A stretch of 64,000 bases of DNA. Origin: Staphylococcus sp. IVB6214 (GTDB lineage: Bacteria > Bacillota > Bacilli > Staphylococcales > Staphylococcaceae). Location: positions 1,550,001 through 1,614,000 of the forward strand of contig NZ_CP094723.1 of the NCBI RefSeq assembly GCF_025558585.1, given 5' to 3'. Below are positions 31,724-41,266 of the stretch, piece after piece (positions within the stretch are counted from its first letter, which is position 1; each line of letters begins with the position of its first letter). The position numbers and the translations under genes were made by a program. The notes below the pieces were generated by a model, which worked only from the letters and a program-made list of their open reading frames with translations, had not been told where the DNA came from and did no database searches.

Positions 31724-32597
31724 GATTCATCACACCTTTTTTGTGTTGTTCATAATGCACCATTATCTCTTCCACGGTCATTGGTGAAATTGTGACACGT
31801 TGCCCGAACAATTCATGGAATGTTTGTGCATCTTTTGTCATACCACTATATACGTCTTCTTTTTCAACACAATGAATGAGTAACTGTCGTAGTTCATCAT
31901 CTAAGTCTGCACTATCACCTCGTACAAGATGATGTGTTTCTAATAGTTCTTCCTTAGAGCCATTTACAATAATGTGACCGTCTTGTAAGTGAACAATATA
32001 ATCAGCAATACGCTCTAAATCGGAAATGATGTGTGTTGAGAAGAAGACAGATTTTTGTTCATCTAACAATTCTTCTTGAATAATGTCTAAAATCTCATTA
32101 CGGACAACGGGGTCCAGTCCTGCTGTTGGTTCATCAAATATATACAATTCAGCATGATGACTGAGTGCAATTGCAAGTGATAACTTCATCTTCATCCCTG
32201 TCGATAGTTCACGAATTTTTTTATCATATGGCAGTTCAAAACGTTTCAAATAATCCATAAACAGTTCGTGATCCCATTGACTATAAAATGGTGCGATCAA
32301 CTTTTCTGCCTTTTTAACTTTCCATTTATCATTTAAATACAACTCTGAATAAACAAATCCAATTTTATCTTTGAGGTCAACTGGATCAGCTTGCATCGGT
32401 TGCCCGAACAACTTAATATCACCTGCTGTTGGCTGTAATAAATCCATAATCATCCGAATCGTTGTTGTTTTCCCTGAACCGTTTGCACCGATAAAACCTG
32501 TCACGTATCCTTTAGGCACATCAAAATGAATATCTTCTAATGTAAAATGTTTCGTCTCATAACGTACATGATTGAGTTCAATGGCTTTTCCACTCAT
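31707..32597 (-). CDS. pmtA: ABC transporter ATPase, PmtA-like
   Basis: 296 residues: Walker A GANGSGKTTTIR, signature LSTGMKMKLSLAIAL, Walker B YIFDEPTAGLD and switch STHIISDLE. It follows the GntR-type regulator with a four-base ATGA overlap. In S. aureus the Pmt system exports PSM peptides and protects the producer. Confidence 0.88.
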   Translation of the reverse strand: MSGKAIELNHVRYETKHFTLEDIHFDVPKGYVTGFIGANGSGKTTTIRMIMDLLQPTAGDIKLFGQPMQADPVDLKDKIGFVYSELYLNDKWKVKKAEKLIAPFYSQWDHELFMDYLKRFELPYDKKIRELSTGMKMKLSLAIALSHHAELYIFDEPTAGLDPVVRNEILDIIQEELLDEQKSVFFSTHIISDLERIADYIVHLQDGHIIVNGSKEELLETHHLVRGDSADLDDELRQLLIHCVEKEDVYSGMTKDAQTFHELFGQRVTISPMTVEEIMVHYEQHKKGVMNHDNTH

Positions 32598-32974
32598 AAT
32601 GATTCCTCCTCATATAGCATCTTGACGATGTCTTGAAGTTCTGACAAAGACATCCCGATTGTTTTTGCTTCTTTTACAAGTGATTGTGTAAGTTCTTCGA
32701 TGACGATAAATTGTTTTTCCTTCAAAATAGACGTATCTTGTTCCCTGACAAAGGTGCCTTTCCCTCGAATAGAAGTTAAATAGCCTTCTTTTTCTAAGTC
32801 TTCATAGGCTCGTTTCGTTGTAATCACACTGACGCCTAAATCTTTCGCAAGTTCTCTCATTGATGGTAGGTTAGCACCTGCCGGCAGAATCCCCCGCAAA
32901 ATCTGTTCTTTAATTTGATGCTTAATTTGTTCATATATGGGCGATGCACTATTATTTTGCAGTAAAATTTTCAT
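32594..32974 (-). CDS. pmtR: GntR/YtrA-type regulator, PmtR-like
   Basis: 126 residues: an N-terminal winged helix (SMRELAKDLGVSVITTKRAYEDLEKEGY) and a short C-terminal tail, as in the YtrA subfamily that controls ABC exporter operons. First gene of the operon; likely a repressor released by the exported peptides, as described for S. aureus PmtR. Confidence 0.88.
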   Translation of the reverse strand: MKILLQNNSASPIYEQIKHQIKEQILRGILPAGANLPSMRELAKDLGVSVITTKRAYEDLEKEGYLTSIRGKGTFVREQDTSILKEKQFIVIEELTQSLVKEAKTIGMSLSELQDIVKMLYEEESL

Positions 32975-32999
32975 GTATACCTCCCTCTCTTACACCAAC

Positions 33000-33018
33000 T
33001 GTATATATTGAGTATACA
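33000..33018. promoter_or_regulatory. Inverted repeat in the pmt promoter, likely PmtR operator
   Basis: TGTATA-N7-TATACA stands 26 bases before the pmtR start and overlaps the expected promoter. Its symmetry fits a dimeric YtrA-type repressor. Confidence 0.5.
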
Positions 33019-33103
33019 CACTATATAAATATATGTAAACCTAATATCAAAAAACGTGCGATTTGTATCGACTATCTCCATACAAACCACACGTTATTTA
33101 CGC

Positions 33104-33277
33104 TTACCTATTCTTTTTCCGATCATTATTACGACTAATAAAGGCACATATCATGAATAAAATTGTCGCCATAAACAATTTTATTGCTGCTGACTCTTCA
33201 CCTTGAATTTGAAAAAACATACCAATGATAAAGATGATAGACGCCAAAACTACAAATATTTTTGTTAGATGTTTCAT
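33104..33277 (-). CDS. Small two-segment membrane protein
   Basis: 57 residues from MKHLTKIF, with two hydrophobic segments (FVVLASIIFIIGMFF and LFMATILFMICAFI) and a basic tail. GAGGTG supports this start. Function unknown. Confidence 0.65.
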   Translation of the reverse strand: MKHLTKIFVVLASIIFIIGMFFQIQGEESAAIKLFMATILFMICAFISRNNDRKKNR

Positions 33278-33383
33278 CCGATACACCTCATTAATTTCTT
33301 ATTTATTTAATGATACTTTATCATAACACGATATATATGAAAGTATCTGAAAGCTATTTTCAATTTTTTCATTAGCTTTCTTT

Positions 33384-33398
33384 AACTTTCAGAGAATT
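33384..33398. promoter_or_regulatory. CodY-like box in the aminotransferase promoter
   Basis: AACTTTCAGAGAATT matches 13 of 15 bases of the CodY motif AATTTTCWGAAAATT. It overlaps the -35 end and spacer of a likely promoter with -10 TATGAT at 33404-33409. Confidence 0.45.
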
Positions 33399-33447
33399 CA
33401 CGGTATGATAGACATATATTTTCAAATTTAGAAATGAGGTTGTATTT

Positions 33448-34737
33448 ATGAATCCTTTAGCACTCACTCTAAACGAACAGCTTAACGAAAACAATCCGCA
33501 CTTACTCGATATGATGTCTGATTTAGGAAAAAATATGTACTATCCAAAAGGCATTTTAACACAATCTGCAGAAGCAAAAGCAACTGATTATAATGCGACA
33601 ATTGGTATGGCAACGAATCGTGACGGTATGATGTATGCAGACACATTATACGATATGTTCAACCACCTATCGCCAGAAGAAGTATTCGCATATGCACCCC
33701 CACAAGGTTTAGAATCTTTACGTGACTTATGGTTGAATAAAGTGTTAGCAGACAATCCTGATCTTCAAGCAGAACAAATCACACGTCCAATCGTTACAAA
33801 CGCACTGACACATGGTTTATCACTCGTTGGTGATATGTTCGTCAATGCAGGTGATACAGTGTTACTTCCTGCGCATACTTGGGGCAACTATAACCTCGTA
33901 TATGGTGTCCGTCATCAAGCAAATATTCAAAAATATCCAATCTTTGATGAAAATGGACACTACACAACACAAGGTCTTGTTGATACATTAGCAGCAGTTG
34001 AACAAGACAAAGTGATTCTTGTCTTGAACTATCCTAACAACCCAACTGGCTATACACCGACTGTTGATGAAGTCCGTACAATCGTAGAAGCTGTCGACAC
34101 ACTTGGAAAACGTGGTGTCAACGTTGTAACAGTGGTAGACGATGCATACTATGGACTATTTTACGAAGATGTCTATACACAATCTATTTTTACAGCACTG
34201 ACAAACTTGAATAACCCACATGTGTTACCAATTCGTCTTGATGGTGCAACGAAAGAATTTTTCGCATGGGGCTTCCGTGTTGGATTCATCACATTCGGTT
34301 TATCCGAACAACTATCAAAAGATATTGTTGAAGCAAAAATGAAAGGTCTGATCCGTAGTAACAACTCAAACGGTTCAACACCATCACATTCTGCAGTACG
34401 TTATGTACTTGAAAACCCAGAACAGTTTAATAAGGATATTCAAGCGAACGTTGAAACATTAGAAGCACGTTATCAAGTGACAAAAGAACTGGTATATCGT
34501 GAAGACTTCCAAGCGTTATGGCAACCATATGACTTCAACTCTGGGTACTTCATGGCACTACGTGTAAAAGATGTTGATGCTGAAACATTGCGACAACACT
34601 TAATCGAAAACTATTCAATTGGTATTGTCGCATTGAACAGTACAGATATCCGTATTGCGTTTAGCTGTATTGAAAAAGAAGACATCCCACATGTATTTGA
34701 GAGCATTGCCAAAGGTATTCAAGATTTACAAAACTAA
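33448..34737 (+). CDS. PLP-dependent class I/II aminotransferase
   Basis: 429 residues of fold type I. The PLP-binding lysine is in DGATKEFFAWGFRVGF, and LNYPNNPTGYTPT and VVDDAYYGLF mark the cofactor site. Substrate not fixed; aromatic or aspartate-type amino acids are usual. A CodY-like box upstream would fit a role in amino acid metabolism. Confidence 0.9.
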   Translation: MNPLALTLNEQLNENNPHLLDMMSDLGKNMYYPKGILTQSAEAKATDYNATIGMATNRDGMMYADTLYDMFNHLSPEEVFAYAPPQGLESLRDLWLNKVLADNPDLQAEQITRPIVTNALTHGLSLVGDMFVNAGDTVLLPAHTWGNYNLVYGVRHQANIQKYPIFDENGHYTTQGLVDTLAAVEQDKVILVLNYPNNPTGYTPTVDEVRTIVEAVDTLGKRGVNVVTVVDDAYYGLFYEDVYTQSIFTALTNLNNPHVLPIRLDGATKEFFAWGFRVGFITFGLSEQLSKDIVEAKMKGLIRSNNSNGSTPSHSAVRYVLENPEQFNKDIQANVETLEARYQVTKELVYREDFQALWQPYDFNSGYFMALRVKDVDAETLRQHLIENYSIGIVALNSTDIRIAFSCIEKEDIPHVFESIAKGIQDLQN

Positions 34738-34747
34738 ATATACACCA

Positions 34748-34787
34748 AGAGACAGCGTTTGTGATTAACATACGACTGTCTCTTTTT
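34748..34787 (+). terminator. Terminator after the aminotransferase gene
   Basis: AGAGACAG and CTGTCTCT form a hairpin followed by TTTTT. Confidence 0.75.
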
Positions 34788-34824
34788 CGCATATACACAA
34801 CGAGAACAGAGGAGACGTTTCAAC

Positions 34825-35337
34825 ATGTATTATTATTATCAACATATCCAAACACCTTTAGGACGCATGACGGCAGTTGTGAATGATGAGACACTTTTAA
34901 GCTTATCGTTTACAGATTCTAAGGACTACCAGACCGCTTGGGATAAATTACAAAAACAAGCAACGTTAATTCAAATTTCATCACATCCGATAATCAATCA
35001 GATTGCCCTTGAATTAGAAGCCTATTTTCATGGGACTTGTCAGCAATTTAAAACACCTGTGAACTATGTTATCGGCACACCCTTCCAACAAGACGTTTGG
35101 CGTGCATTAAAAGCATTGTCTTATGGCGATCAAGTCACATACGGTACCATTGCCGAAGCGATTGGAAAACCCAAAAGTGTCCGTGCAGTTGCCACTGCGA
35201 TTGGTCTGAATCCACTGTCCATTATCGTGCCATGCCATCGTGTGTTAAGAAAGGATGGACGTCTCGGTGGCTTTAATAGTGGTCTACACCGTAAAAAATA
35301 TTTATTAACCTTAGAAGGAGGACGCTGGAATGAATGA
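34825..35337 (+). CDS. ogt: Methylated-DNA-protein-cysteine methyltransferase
   Basis: 170 residues. The acceptor cysteine is in IIVPCHRVL, followed by LGGFNSGLHRKKYLL. It repairs O6-methylguanine in a suicide reaction. The end overlaps the next gene by 8 bases. Confidence 0.95.
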   Translation: MYYYYQHIQTPLGRMTAVVNDETLLSLSFTDSKDYQTAWDKLQKQATLIQISSHPIINQIALELEAYFHGTCQQFKTPVNYVIGTPFQQDVWRALKALSYGDQVTYGTIAEAIGKPKSVRAVATAIGLNPLSIIVPCHRVLRKDGRLGGFNSGLHRKKYLLTLEGGRWNE

Positions 35338-36574
35338 ACGACATATTGATATCTTACGCACTTTAATCGCACATCCAACTATAAGCCCACCCGCACGTAA
35401 TACCGCCACACTTCAACGTGTCATCACTAATTGGTTGACATCAATAGGATTTGACGTCAATCAAATCCCCTTTTATGACAATGACATAATTCTTGTTGCA
35501 ACATTAAAAGGTCGAGATGACAATGCACCGAAGCTCATCTTGAATGGACATATTGATGTGGCAGAAGTGGATGATACACGTTTTTGGCAGACAGACCCTT
35601 TTGAATTAGTCATAAAAGATGGTTATTTGTATGGACGTGGTGTCGCCGATATGAAAGGTGGCGTTTCTTCACTCATCTACACATTGGAGAAGCTTCACAA
35701 AGAAGGTAAACAACCCGAAGGAGATATTATCGTACAAATCGTTGCAGGTGAAGAAGTGGGTGAAGCAGGAACGAAAGTCGCTTGCGAACATTCACCACAA
35801 GCCGACTTAGCACTTGTTTTGGACACGAGTGAATCCATCGCAATGGGACAAGGCGGTGTCATTACAGGTTGGATCACAATTCAAAGTGATGAAACGATAC
35901 ATGATGGTGCAAGAAGTCATATGATTCACGCTGGCGGTGGGCGTCACGGAGCTAGCGCCATAGAAAAAATGATGAAGATCATACAAGCGTTACAAGAACT
36001 GGAACGCCATTGGGCTGTGACAAAATCGTATCCGGGAATGCCTGCTGGTGCGAATACGATTAATCCAGCGGTCATTCAAGGTGGCAGACATCCAGCCTTT
36101 ATTGCTGATAAGTGCGAATTATGGATCACTATTCACTATTTGCCAAATGAAGATTATGAAACAATCACACAAGAAATTGAAGACTATTTGAATCGAGTAG
36201 CAAGTAGTGATTTATGGTTACAACATCACCCATTGCAATACCGTTGGGGTGGCACATCAATGATTGAAGATCAAGGGGAAATCTTCCCGAGCTTTACCCT
36301 TCCAGAAAAACATCCAGGATTCGAACTATTACAAGAAGCACATCAAACCGTCCATCAACAGCCACTACAAACAACTATGAGTACCACTGTTACAGATGGA
36401 GGATGGACAGCACACTTTGGAATCCCAACAATATTATATGGTCCGGGCGAACTCAACGAAGCACATGGAACGAATGAAAAAATTAATCAATTAGATCTTG
36501 AACAATTCACAGAAGTTTTATATCAGTTTTTGACAAAATGGTACAAGCAACCACAAGCAAACACAATATCATAA
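35330..36574 (+). CDS. M20 family peptidase (ArgE/DapE type)
   Basis: 414 residues of a two-zinc exopeptidase or deacylase. Metal ligands appear in LNGHIDVAEVDD, GRGVADMKGG and VAGEEVGEAGT. Its GGAGG ribosome site lies inside the end of ogt, so translation is coupled. Substrate unknown (peptide, acyl-amino acid or succinyl-diaminopimelate). Confidence 0.9.
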   Translation: MNERHIDILRTLIAHPTISPPARNTATLQRVITNWLTSIGFDVNQIPFYDNDIILVATLKGRDDNAPKLILNGHIDVAEVDDTRFWQTDPFELVIKDGYLYGRGVADMKGGVSSLIYTLEKLHKEGKQPEGDIIVQIVAGEEVGEAGTKVACEHSPQADLALVLDTSESIAMGQGGVITGWITIQSDETIHDGARSHMIHAGGGRHGASAIEKMMKIIQALQELERHWAVTKSYPGMPAGANTINPAVIQGGRHPAFIADKCELWITIHYLPNEDYETITQEIEDYLNRVASSDLWLQHHPLQYRWGGTSMIEDQGEIFPSFTLPEKHPGFELLQEAHQTVHQQPLQTTMSTTVTDGGWTAHFGIPTILYGPGELNEAHGTNEKINQLDLEQFTEVLYQFLTKWYKQPQANTIS

Positions 36575-36815
36575 AAGTTTTCTAGACCTGAAACTATTTA
36601 TTAATATTAAGTTTAATACGATATAAACTATCTTTGAAAAGTATAAATACTAAAAAAACACTTTTTATCATCTTATTTCTATGCTAGTATCAAAGAGAGT
36701 TATGCGTGTGATTGAATCCGTTTTATATCAATGGAAAGTGATTTCGTACTAAATTAAGAAACAACAATCCCTATATCACTATATAACTAAATTTAGATAA
36801 TATATAAGGTGACCT

Positions 36816-37766
36816 ATGTCGAAAAAAATTTCTATTATAATTCCATTATTTAACCGTGAAAAACCGATTGAACGCTTATTACAAAAAATTCAAAGTCAGA
36901 CATTTGACTTAAATCAAGTTGAAGTCATTGTTTCAGATGATGCTTCAACAGATCGCTCTGTTCAAGTAGCAAAAACATTTATCGATAAGATTCCTAATTT
37001 GATTATACTTGAAAGTGATACAAACTCTGGTGGTGCATCTGTACCTAGAAATAACGCATTAGATATTGCTTCGGGTGAATGGATATTATTCATTGACTCA
37101 GACGATTACATTACTGAAGATTCATTAAGTGATGCATTGGCAGCTGCTGATGTCTATCAAGATGAAATGATTTGTCTTCCGTACTTTAGAAGCGCCAATA
37201 GTACAAGACCAATCAGTCGTTCAGCATTTGCATTCCCAAAAACAACTGGAAACTTACAATTTGAAAACACGAAACTATTCAACACGTTAAACGTAATAGG
37301 TAAATTGATTAAACGCGATGTCATTGAAGACAATCAAATCCGCTTCCCTGCAGGTATCAAAATTCGTGAAGATAACTGGTTTCTTATGCAAGCATACAGT
37401 GTTGTCAATGGTATCACTGTGCTAGGTTATGAAAAAGATTATTACTTCTATGAACAACAAGACGAAGTTGCATTAACACACCATTCTAAAACACCACCAA
37501 GAGATGCTGTTAAAATTTATAATGCTGTATATGACTTTGTAATGAAACATCCACAGATTCCACACTCACGAAAAGTGACGCTATTGACTATCTTTTTAAA
37601 TCGCTACACGAATATGATTAAGCGTGGTCAATACGCACCTGTTCGTTTCTTCGATCATACGAAAGAGACGTTGAAGGAAATCGTACAACATATACATGCG
37701 ACAGATGAGACAAAAACATTTATTAATCGTTTATTTAACGGAGATTACGATCAGTATCGTTCGTAA
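36816..37766 (+). CDS. Family 2 glycosyltransferase, TarP/TarS-like
   Basis: 316 residues with a GT-A fold: IIIPLFNREKPIERL at the start, the nucleotide-binding VSDDAS, NSGGASVPRNNAL and the DxD-like metal motif LFIDSDDYIT, then REDNWF as probable catalytic region. SGGASVPRN and the later EDNWF resemble wall teichoic acid glycosyltransferases TarP and TarS, so a glycopolymer acceptor is likely. No membrane segment. Residues 229-316 and the terminator are repeated at 42639-42986. Own promoter in the 240-base gap upstream. Confidence 0.82.
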   Translation: MSKKISIIIPLFNREKPIERLLQKIQSQTFDLNQVEVIVSDDASTDRSVQVAKTFIDKIPNLIILESDTNSGGASVPRNNALDIASGEWILFIDSDDYITEDSLSDALAAADVYQDEMICLPYFRSANSTRPISRSAFAFPKTTGNLQFENTKLFNTLNVIGKLIKRDVIEDNQIRFPAGIKIREDNWFLMQAYSVVNGITVLGYEKDYYFYEQQDEVALTHHSKTPPRDAVKIYNAVYDFVMKHPQIPHSRKVTLLTIFLNRYTNMIKRGQYAPVRFFDHTKETLKEIVQHIHATDETKTFINRLFNGDYDQYRS

Positions 37767-37847
37767 TACAATGAATCCCCACTACGGTCAGACTATTTGA
37801 CTGACATTGTGGGGATTTTTAATCTTGTGAGTTTTAACAATTTTAGG
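37500..37847 (+). repeat. Left copy of the 348-bp direct repeat
   Basis: Covers the last 88 codons of the glycosyltransferase gene, its terminator and 26 further bases. It matches 42639-42986 with four differences that I can count. Confidence 0.95.
37774..37820 (+). terminator. Terminator of the glycosyltransferase gene (left copy)
   Basis: AATCCCCAC and GTGGGGATT with an inner TCAG/CTGA stem, then TTT. A second copy is at 42913-42959. Confidence 0.85.
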
Positions 37848-37869
37848 GTTCGTATTAAATAAAACTTTT

Positions 37870-38886
37870 TTATCGCTTTTTGAACAAAACTAATACAGAG
37901 TTTCCAAAAGATTCCGTATTATTATGATATACCTCAACCACATTAAATCCATTACTTGTAATTTCGTTGATGAGTTCTTTACTAGATTTTTCCATATAAG
38001 GGATTACCTTTAGCGGTATTTTTATTTTTTCACCATTGACAGTAATAATTCGATCAATGTAGTTTTCTTCATTAAAGTTTTTTAGCTTTTCTTTAACTTC
38101 ATTATAATTTTCAATAGTATGAAATCCTTTTCCCCACTCATCTTTGCAATGATCTACCAAAAAGTAGCCACCGTTAACCAAAATTCTATGAACATTTTTT
38201 ATATGTATCAATCTATCTTCAGGGTTTTTCATCATATGTAAACATCCCATATTCATAGCCAAATGAAATGATTGGTTCTCAAACTGATTTAGATACAAAA
38301 CATTTCCTGTTTGGAATATGTCTTCATTGCCATTACGTTCACGAATCTTTTGTTTTGCTTTATTGATTGCGCTATGAGAAATATCCACCCCCTTTACATC
38401 GACATTGTTTTCAGATAGAAAGATAGTATCTCTACCTTCTCCACACCCTAAATCAATGACATTTTCTCTGAATATCTTATTGTATTCATCAAATATTTTT
38501 ATTAGTGATTTATTGGGCTTCACTGTTTCCCATAAATCAGCTCCAGATTCGTAAACTTTTTTATATCTTTCTTCATATCCAAAATAATAATCATCAATTT
38601 CTGAAAAAATATTTTCTAGGCTTTCTTTATTAATTACAGTAATATTTATTGTATCTGCTATTTTAAGACGAGTATCAATAATAAGAGATTTAATAAAATA
38701 TTTGAAACCTTTCTCGACTATATATATCTCACCAACGCCTAATAGAAATGTTTCGCGTTTATTATCTATGTCGTTTTCCCTAATAATTGCTAGTCTCCCA
38801 TTTAAGACTACTAAAGTATCATCTTTATCACTTTTTACCATATAAGTCTTACTATCTTGCAATTGAAACTTCTTATCTTTACACAT
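37870..38886 (-). CDS. SAM-dependent methyltransferase with N-terminal extension
   Basis: 338 residues. About 130 N-terminal residues are beta-rich (TLVVLNGRLAII, FLLGVGEIYIV) and look like a cupin-type or effector domain. The C-terminal class I methyltransferase fold follows, with motif I NVIDLGCGEGRD, VDIS as the acidic post-I site, and NGGYFLVDHCKDE. Closest general type is TehB/thiopurine-like small-molecule methyltransferase. Last gene of the four-gene cassette; its start overlaps the TPR gene stop (ATGTGTAA). The gene is visibly more AT-rich than flanking core genes, which suggests transfer. Substrate unknown, presumably a product of the cassette. Confidence 0.78.
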   Translation of the reverse strand: MCKDKKFQLQDSKTYMVKSDKDDTLVVLNGRLAIIRENDIDNKRETFLLGVGEIYIVEKGFKYFIKSLIIDTRLKIADTINITVINKESLENIFSEIDDYYFGYEERYKKVYESGADLWETVKPNKSLIKIFDEYNKIFRENVIDLGCGEGRDTIFLSENNVDVKGVDISHSAINKAKQKIRERNGNEDIFQTGNVLYLNQFENQSFHLAMNMGCLHMMKNPEDRLIHIKNVHRILVNGGYFLVDHCKDEWGKGFHTIENYNEVKEKLKNFNEENYIDRIITVNGEKIKIPLKVIPYMEKSSKELINEITSNGFNVVEVYHNNTESFGNSVLVLFKKR

Positions 38887-40171
38887 AATTTTTTACCCCT
38901 AATTTTTTTAATAGTAACTCTTTCATCTTTGACTTGTGTTTAAATGCTCTATCAGAATATAGTAGCTCTTCTGCTTTTTCGACATTATTAGAGTTGAGAA
39001 ATGCAAAAAACAATGTCAATGCTATTACGTCTCTTTGGGCATTACTACCTCCAAAGCTTGAATCATTAATACATAAACTCAACTTCTCTGAAGATTCAGT
39101 ATATTTACGTTGCCCATAATAATAAAATCCATATAATAAATCTAATTGATTAATAGTTAACTTATTACTTTTTCTATTAATTACTTTTTCGAAATAAGCA
39201 TTTATTTTTTGATTATCATTTTTCAGGATATAAGCCATTAATGCATGTAAATCATTGAATATGAAATGACTCTCATCTAGATAATATTCCCAATTATCAA
39301 GAGCTTTGTAATATAGACTATTGTTAGCATCTAATAAATATAGTCTCCATATTAAAGCGGTTGCATCTAAATCCTCTAAGCCACCTTCTTTATTCTTAAT
39401 CATTACTTGATCTCTTAAAATCATTTCAACTTTTTCAAAATTCAGATTTATCAAGTGGAATATAGCCAAATGCCACCAGATATGTATTCTCATTCCTTGA
39501 TTAAAACGCCAATTTGTTATGACCTTCTCCATCCAATGAATCCCTTCAGCATACTGTCCTGTTTCATAAAAATAATGACAAACAGCATGTATGGCATATA
39601 CATCATTACTATTAATTTTTAGTGCTATATCCGCAGATTCTTTTCCTTCTTCAAAATATCCATTTTCAATAAGAGAAAAAGACTCTATTCCTTTAGCAAA
39701 CCCAAAATAATAGTCTCTGTTATCTAAGTAATTGACTATCATTCGAGAAGTATCAACCATTTCTTTTTGCCACCCTAAATTAAACTCAAGCATATGGATA
39801 GCAAAAAAAACTAATCTATTTTTAGGATTAATAGATAATAAATTACGATATTCAAAATGTGCTTCTCTATATTTATATTCTGACTGTAACTTTAATGCCT
39901 TATTAAGGATTTCTGCATCTGGATTTTTAATTTGCATAGAACTTAACTTGTCTATATTTTTTACCGCTTGAAAGTGTTTTTTCTTTTCCATACTACTTAA
40001 TAATTCAATAGTTTGTACCTGAGTAAGAAAAACATCATTATCTTTTATATCACTATAATCAATAGGAGCAATCATTCCGTATAAATTGTTTAATACCACT
40101 TCTACATTTGTATTAAATGATGTTAAATATATAACACCATACTCATCTTTGTACTCAATTACTTCATTCAT
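38879..40171 (-). CDS. TTC38/StaR-like tetratricopeptide repeat protein
   Basis: 430 residues, soluble and helical. After a 100-residue start of no clear family, TPR-like pairs follow. The segment AIHAVCHYFYETGQYAEGIHWM and then HIWWHLAIFHLINLN resembles the TTC38/StaR family, a conserved repeat protein that also occurs in antibiotic clusters (StaR in the A47934 cluster). It begins on the base after the MFS stop and overlaps the methyltransferase start. Very AT-rich. Its role may be scaffold or regulator; no enzyme activity is known for the family. Confidence 0.7.
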   Translation of the reverse strand: MNEVIEYKDEYGVIYLTSFNTNVEVVLNNLYGMIAPIDYSDIKDNDVFLTQVQTIELLSSMEKKKHFQAVKNIDKLSSMQIKNPDAEILNKALKLQSEYKYREAHFEYRNLLSINPKNRLVFFAIHMLEFNLGWQKEMVDTSRMIVNYLDNRDYYFGFAKGIESFSLIENGYFEEGKESADIALKINSNDVYAIHAVCHYFYETGQYAEGIHWMEKVITNWRFNQGMRIHIWWHLAIFHLINLNFEKVEMILRDQVMIKNKEGGLEDLDATALIWRLYLLDANNSLYYKALDNWEYYLDESHFIFNDLHALMAYILKNDNQKINAYFEKVINRKSNKLTINQLDLLYGFYYYGQRKYTESSEKLSLCINDSSFGGSNAQRDVIALTLFFAFLNSNNVEKAEELLYSDRAFKHKSKMKELLLKKLGVKNYV

Positions 40172-41266
40172 TTAAATAACACCTTTCTTATAGTTCATAT
40201 TCATTAATAACAATAAAACAACTAGTAGTATAAATGGTACTAACCAAACATAGTTTAAATTAATAACTCCTAAATAAATGCTTAACATAAGTACAGGTAA
40301 ACTGATTGCATTACCAACTGAATAGATTTTTTTCACGATGTGACTTGCATATTCAACCACAACCATCTTTCTAAACATAATACGAGTTCCACCAAAGGTT
40401 ATCCCAAATAATAACATTAGTAAAAGACGCACAATAAGAATACCTTCAAAGATATACCATACAATTGGAATAACAATACTAGTAAGCAGAAAGATAATTG
40501 ACCATTTATTCGTTAAAAACTTACTTAATAAGATACCTATCATCGCCATACCAATCCCCAACATACTATCCAATAAAGCAACTTCATAGATTTTTCGGTG
40601 TTGGTAAGACGTGTAAATAGGGAGCATAAAATTTACTGTGCCAAGTATGGGCCACATCAACATGCTGATAACATAATGAATAATCTTAACTGAGCCAGAC
40701 TTTTCCGTGTACTCCATTTTGTTCATTTTTGTATTTTTACCTACTTTTGTCATAAAGAAAATTAATAAGTACATCATGCTATATAATATAAAAATTATGT
40801 GCAGACTCAAAAATCTTGTAAGTAGTGTGACAAACAACGGCCCAATCATCAAAGCAATTTGATTTACAGTCATGGATAATGAACTATATCTATTAATAAA
40901 TATTTCACTTTTACCTTCAACAAGTTCAGAAAACCAAAATTCAAAACTTGTCTCTATAACAAAAAAGATACTCCATAAAATAAAGTTGCATAGAATTAAT
41001 AAGAATGTTTCATTATAAATAAAAGACATAATAAAAACGATGACAAAAATCATTAGTATTGAATACTTGGTTAATAAACTCCCTGACGAATTCTTAAATA
41101 TTGTGTTAATAAATATCGGTGTAAAAATAGCTGGTACAAATGATATTACCGTTGCAATTGCTAACTCTATCGCTGACTCTGGATCTGATAATTCCCAGTT
41201 AATGAGTAATATCAATCCACCACAAATAAAACGATACATTGCTGTATTTATAAGATACCTAGTCAT
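40172..41266 (-). CDS. MFS-type transporter, probable exporter
   Basis: About 364 residues with 10-12 hydrophobic segments. The start is set at MTRYLINTAM because ATGACTAG overlaps the stop of the ATP-grasp gene. The overall pattern fits the major facilitator superfamily, small exporters of the bacilysin/enterobactin exporter kind; conserved loop motifs are weak. Position between a ligase and a methyltransferase suggests export of the cassette product. Confidence 0.75.
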   Translation of the reverse strand: MTRYLINTAMYRFICGGLILLINWELSDPESAIELAIATVISFVPAIFTPIFINTIFKNSSGSLLTKYSILMIFVIVFIMSFIYNETFLLILCNFILWSIFFVIETSFEFWFSELVEGKSEIFINRYSSLSMTVNQIALMIGPLFVTLLTRFLSLHIIFILYSMMYLLIFFMTKVGKNTKMNKMEYTEKSGSVKIIHYVISMLMWPILGTVNFMLPIYTSYQHRKIYEVALLDSMLGIGMAMIGILLSKFLTNKWSIIFLLTSIVIPIVWYIFEGILIVRLLLMLLFGITFGGTRIMFRKMVVVEYASHIVKKIYSVGNAISLPVLMLSIYLGVINLNYVWLVPFILLVVLLLLMNMNYKKGVI

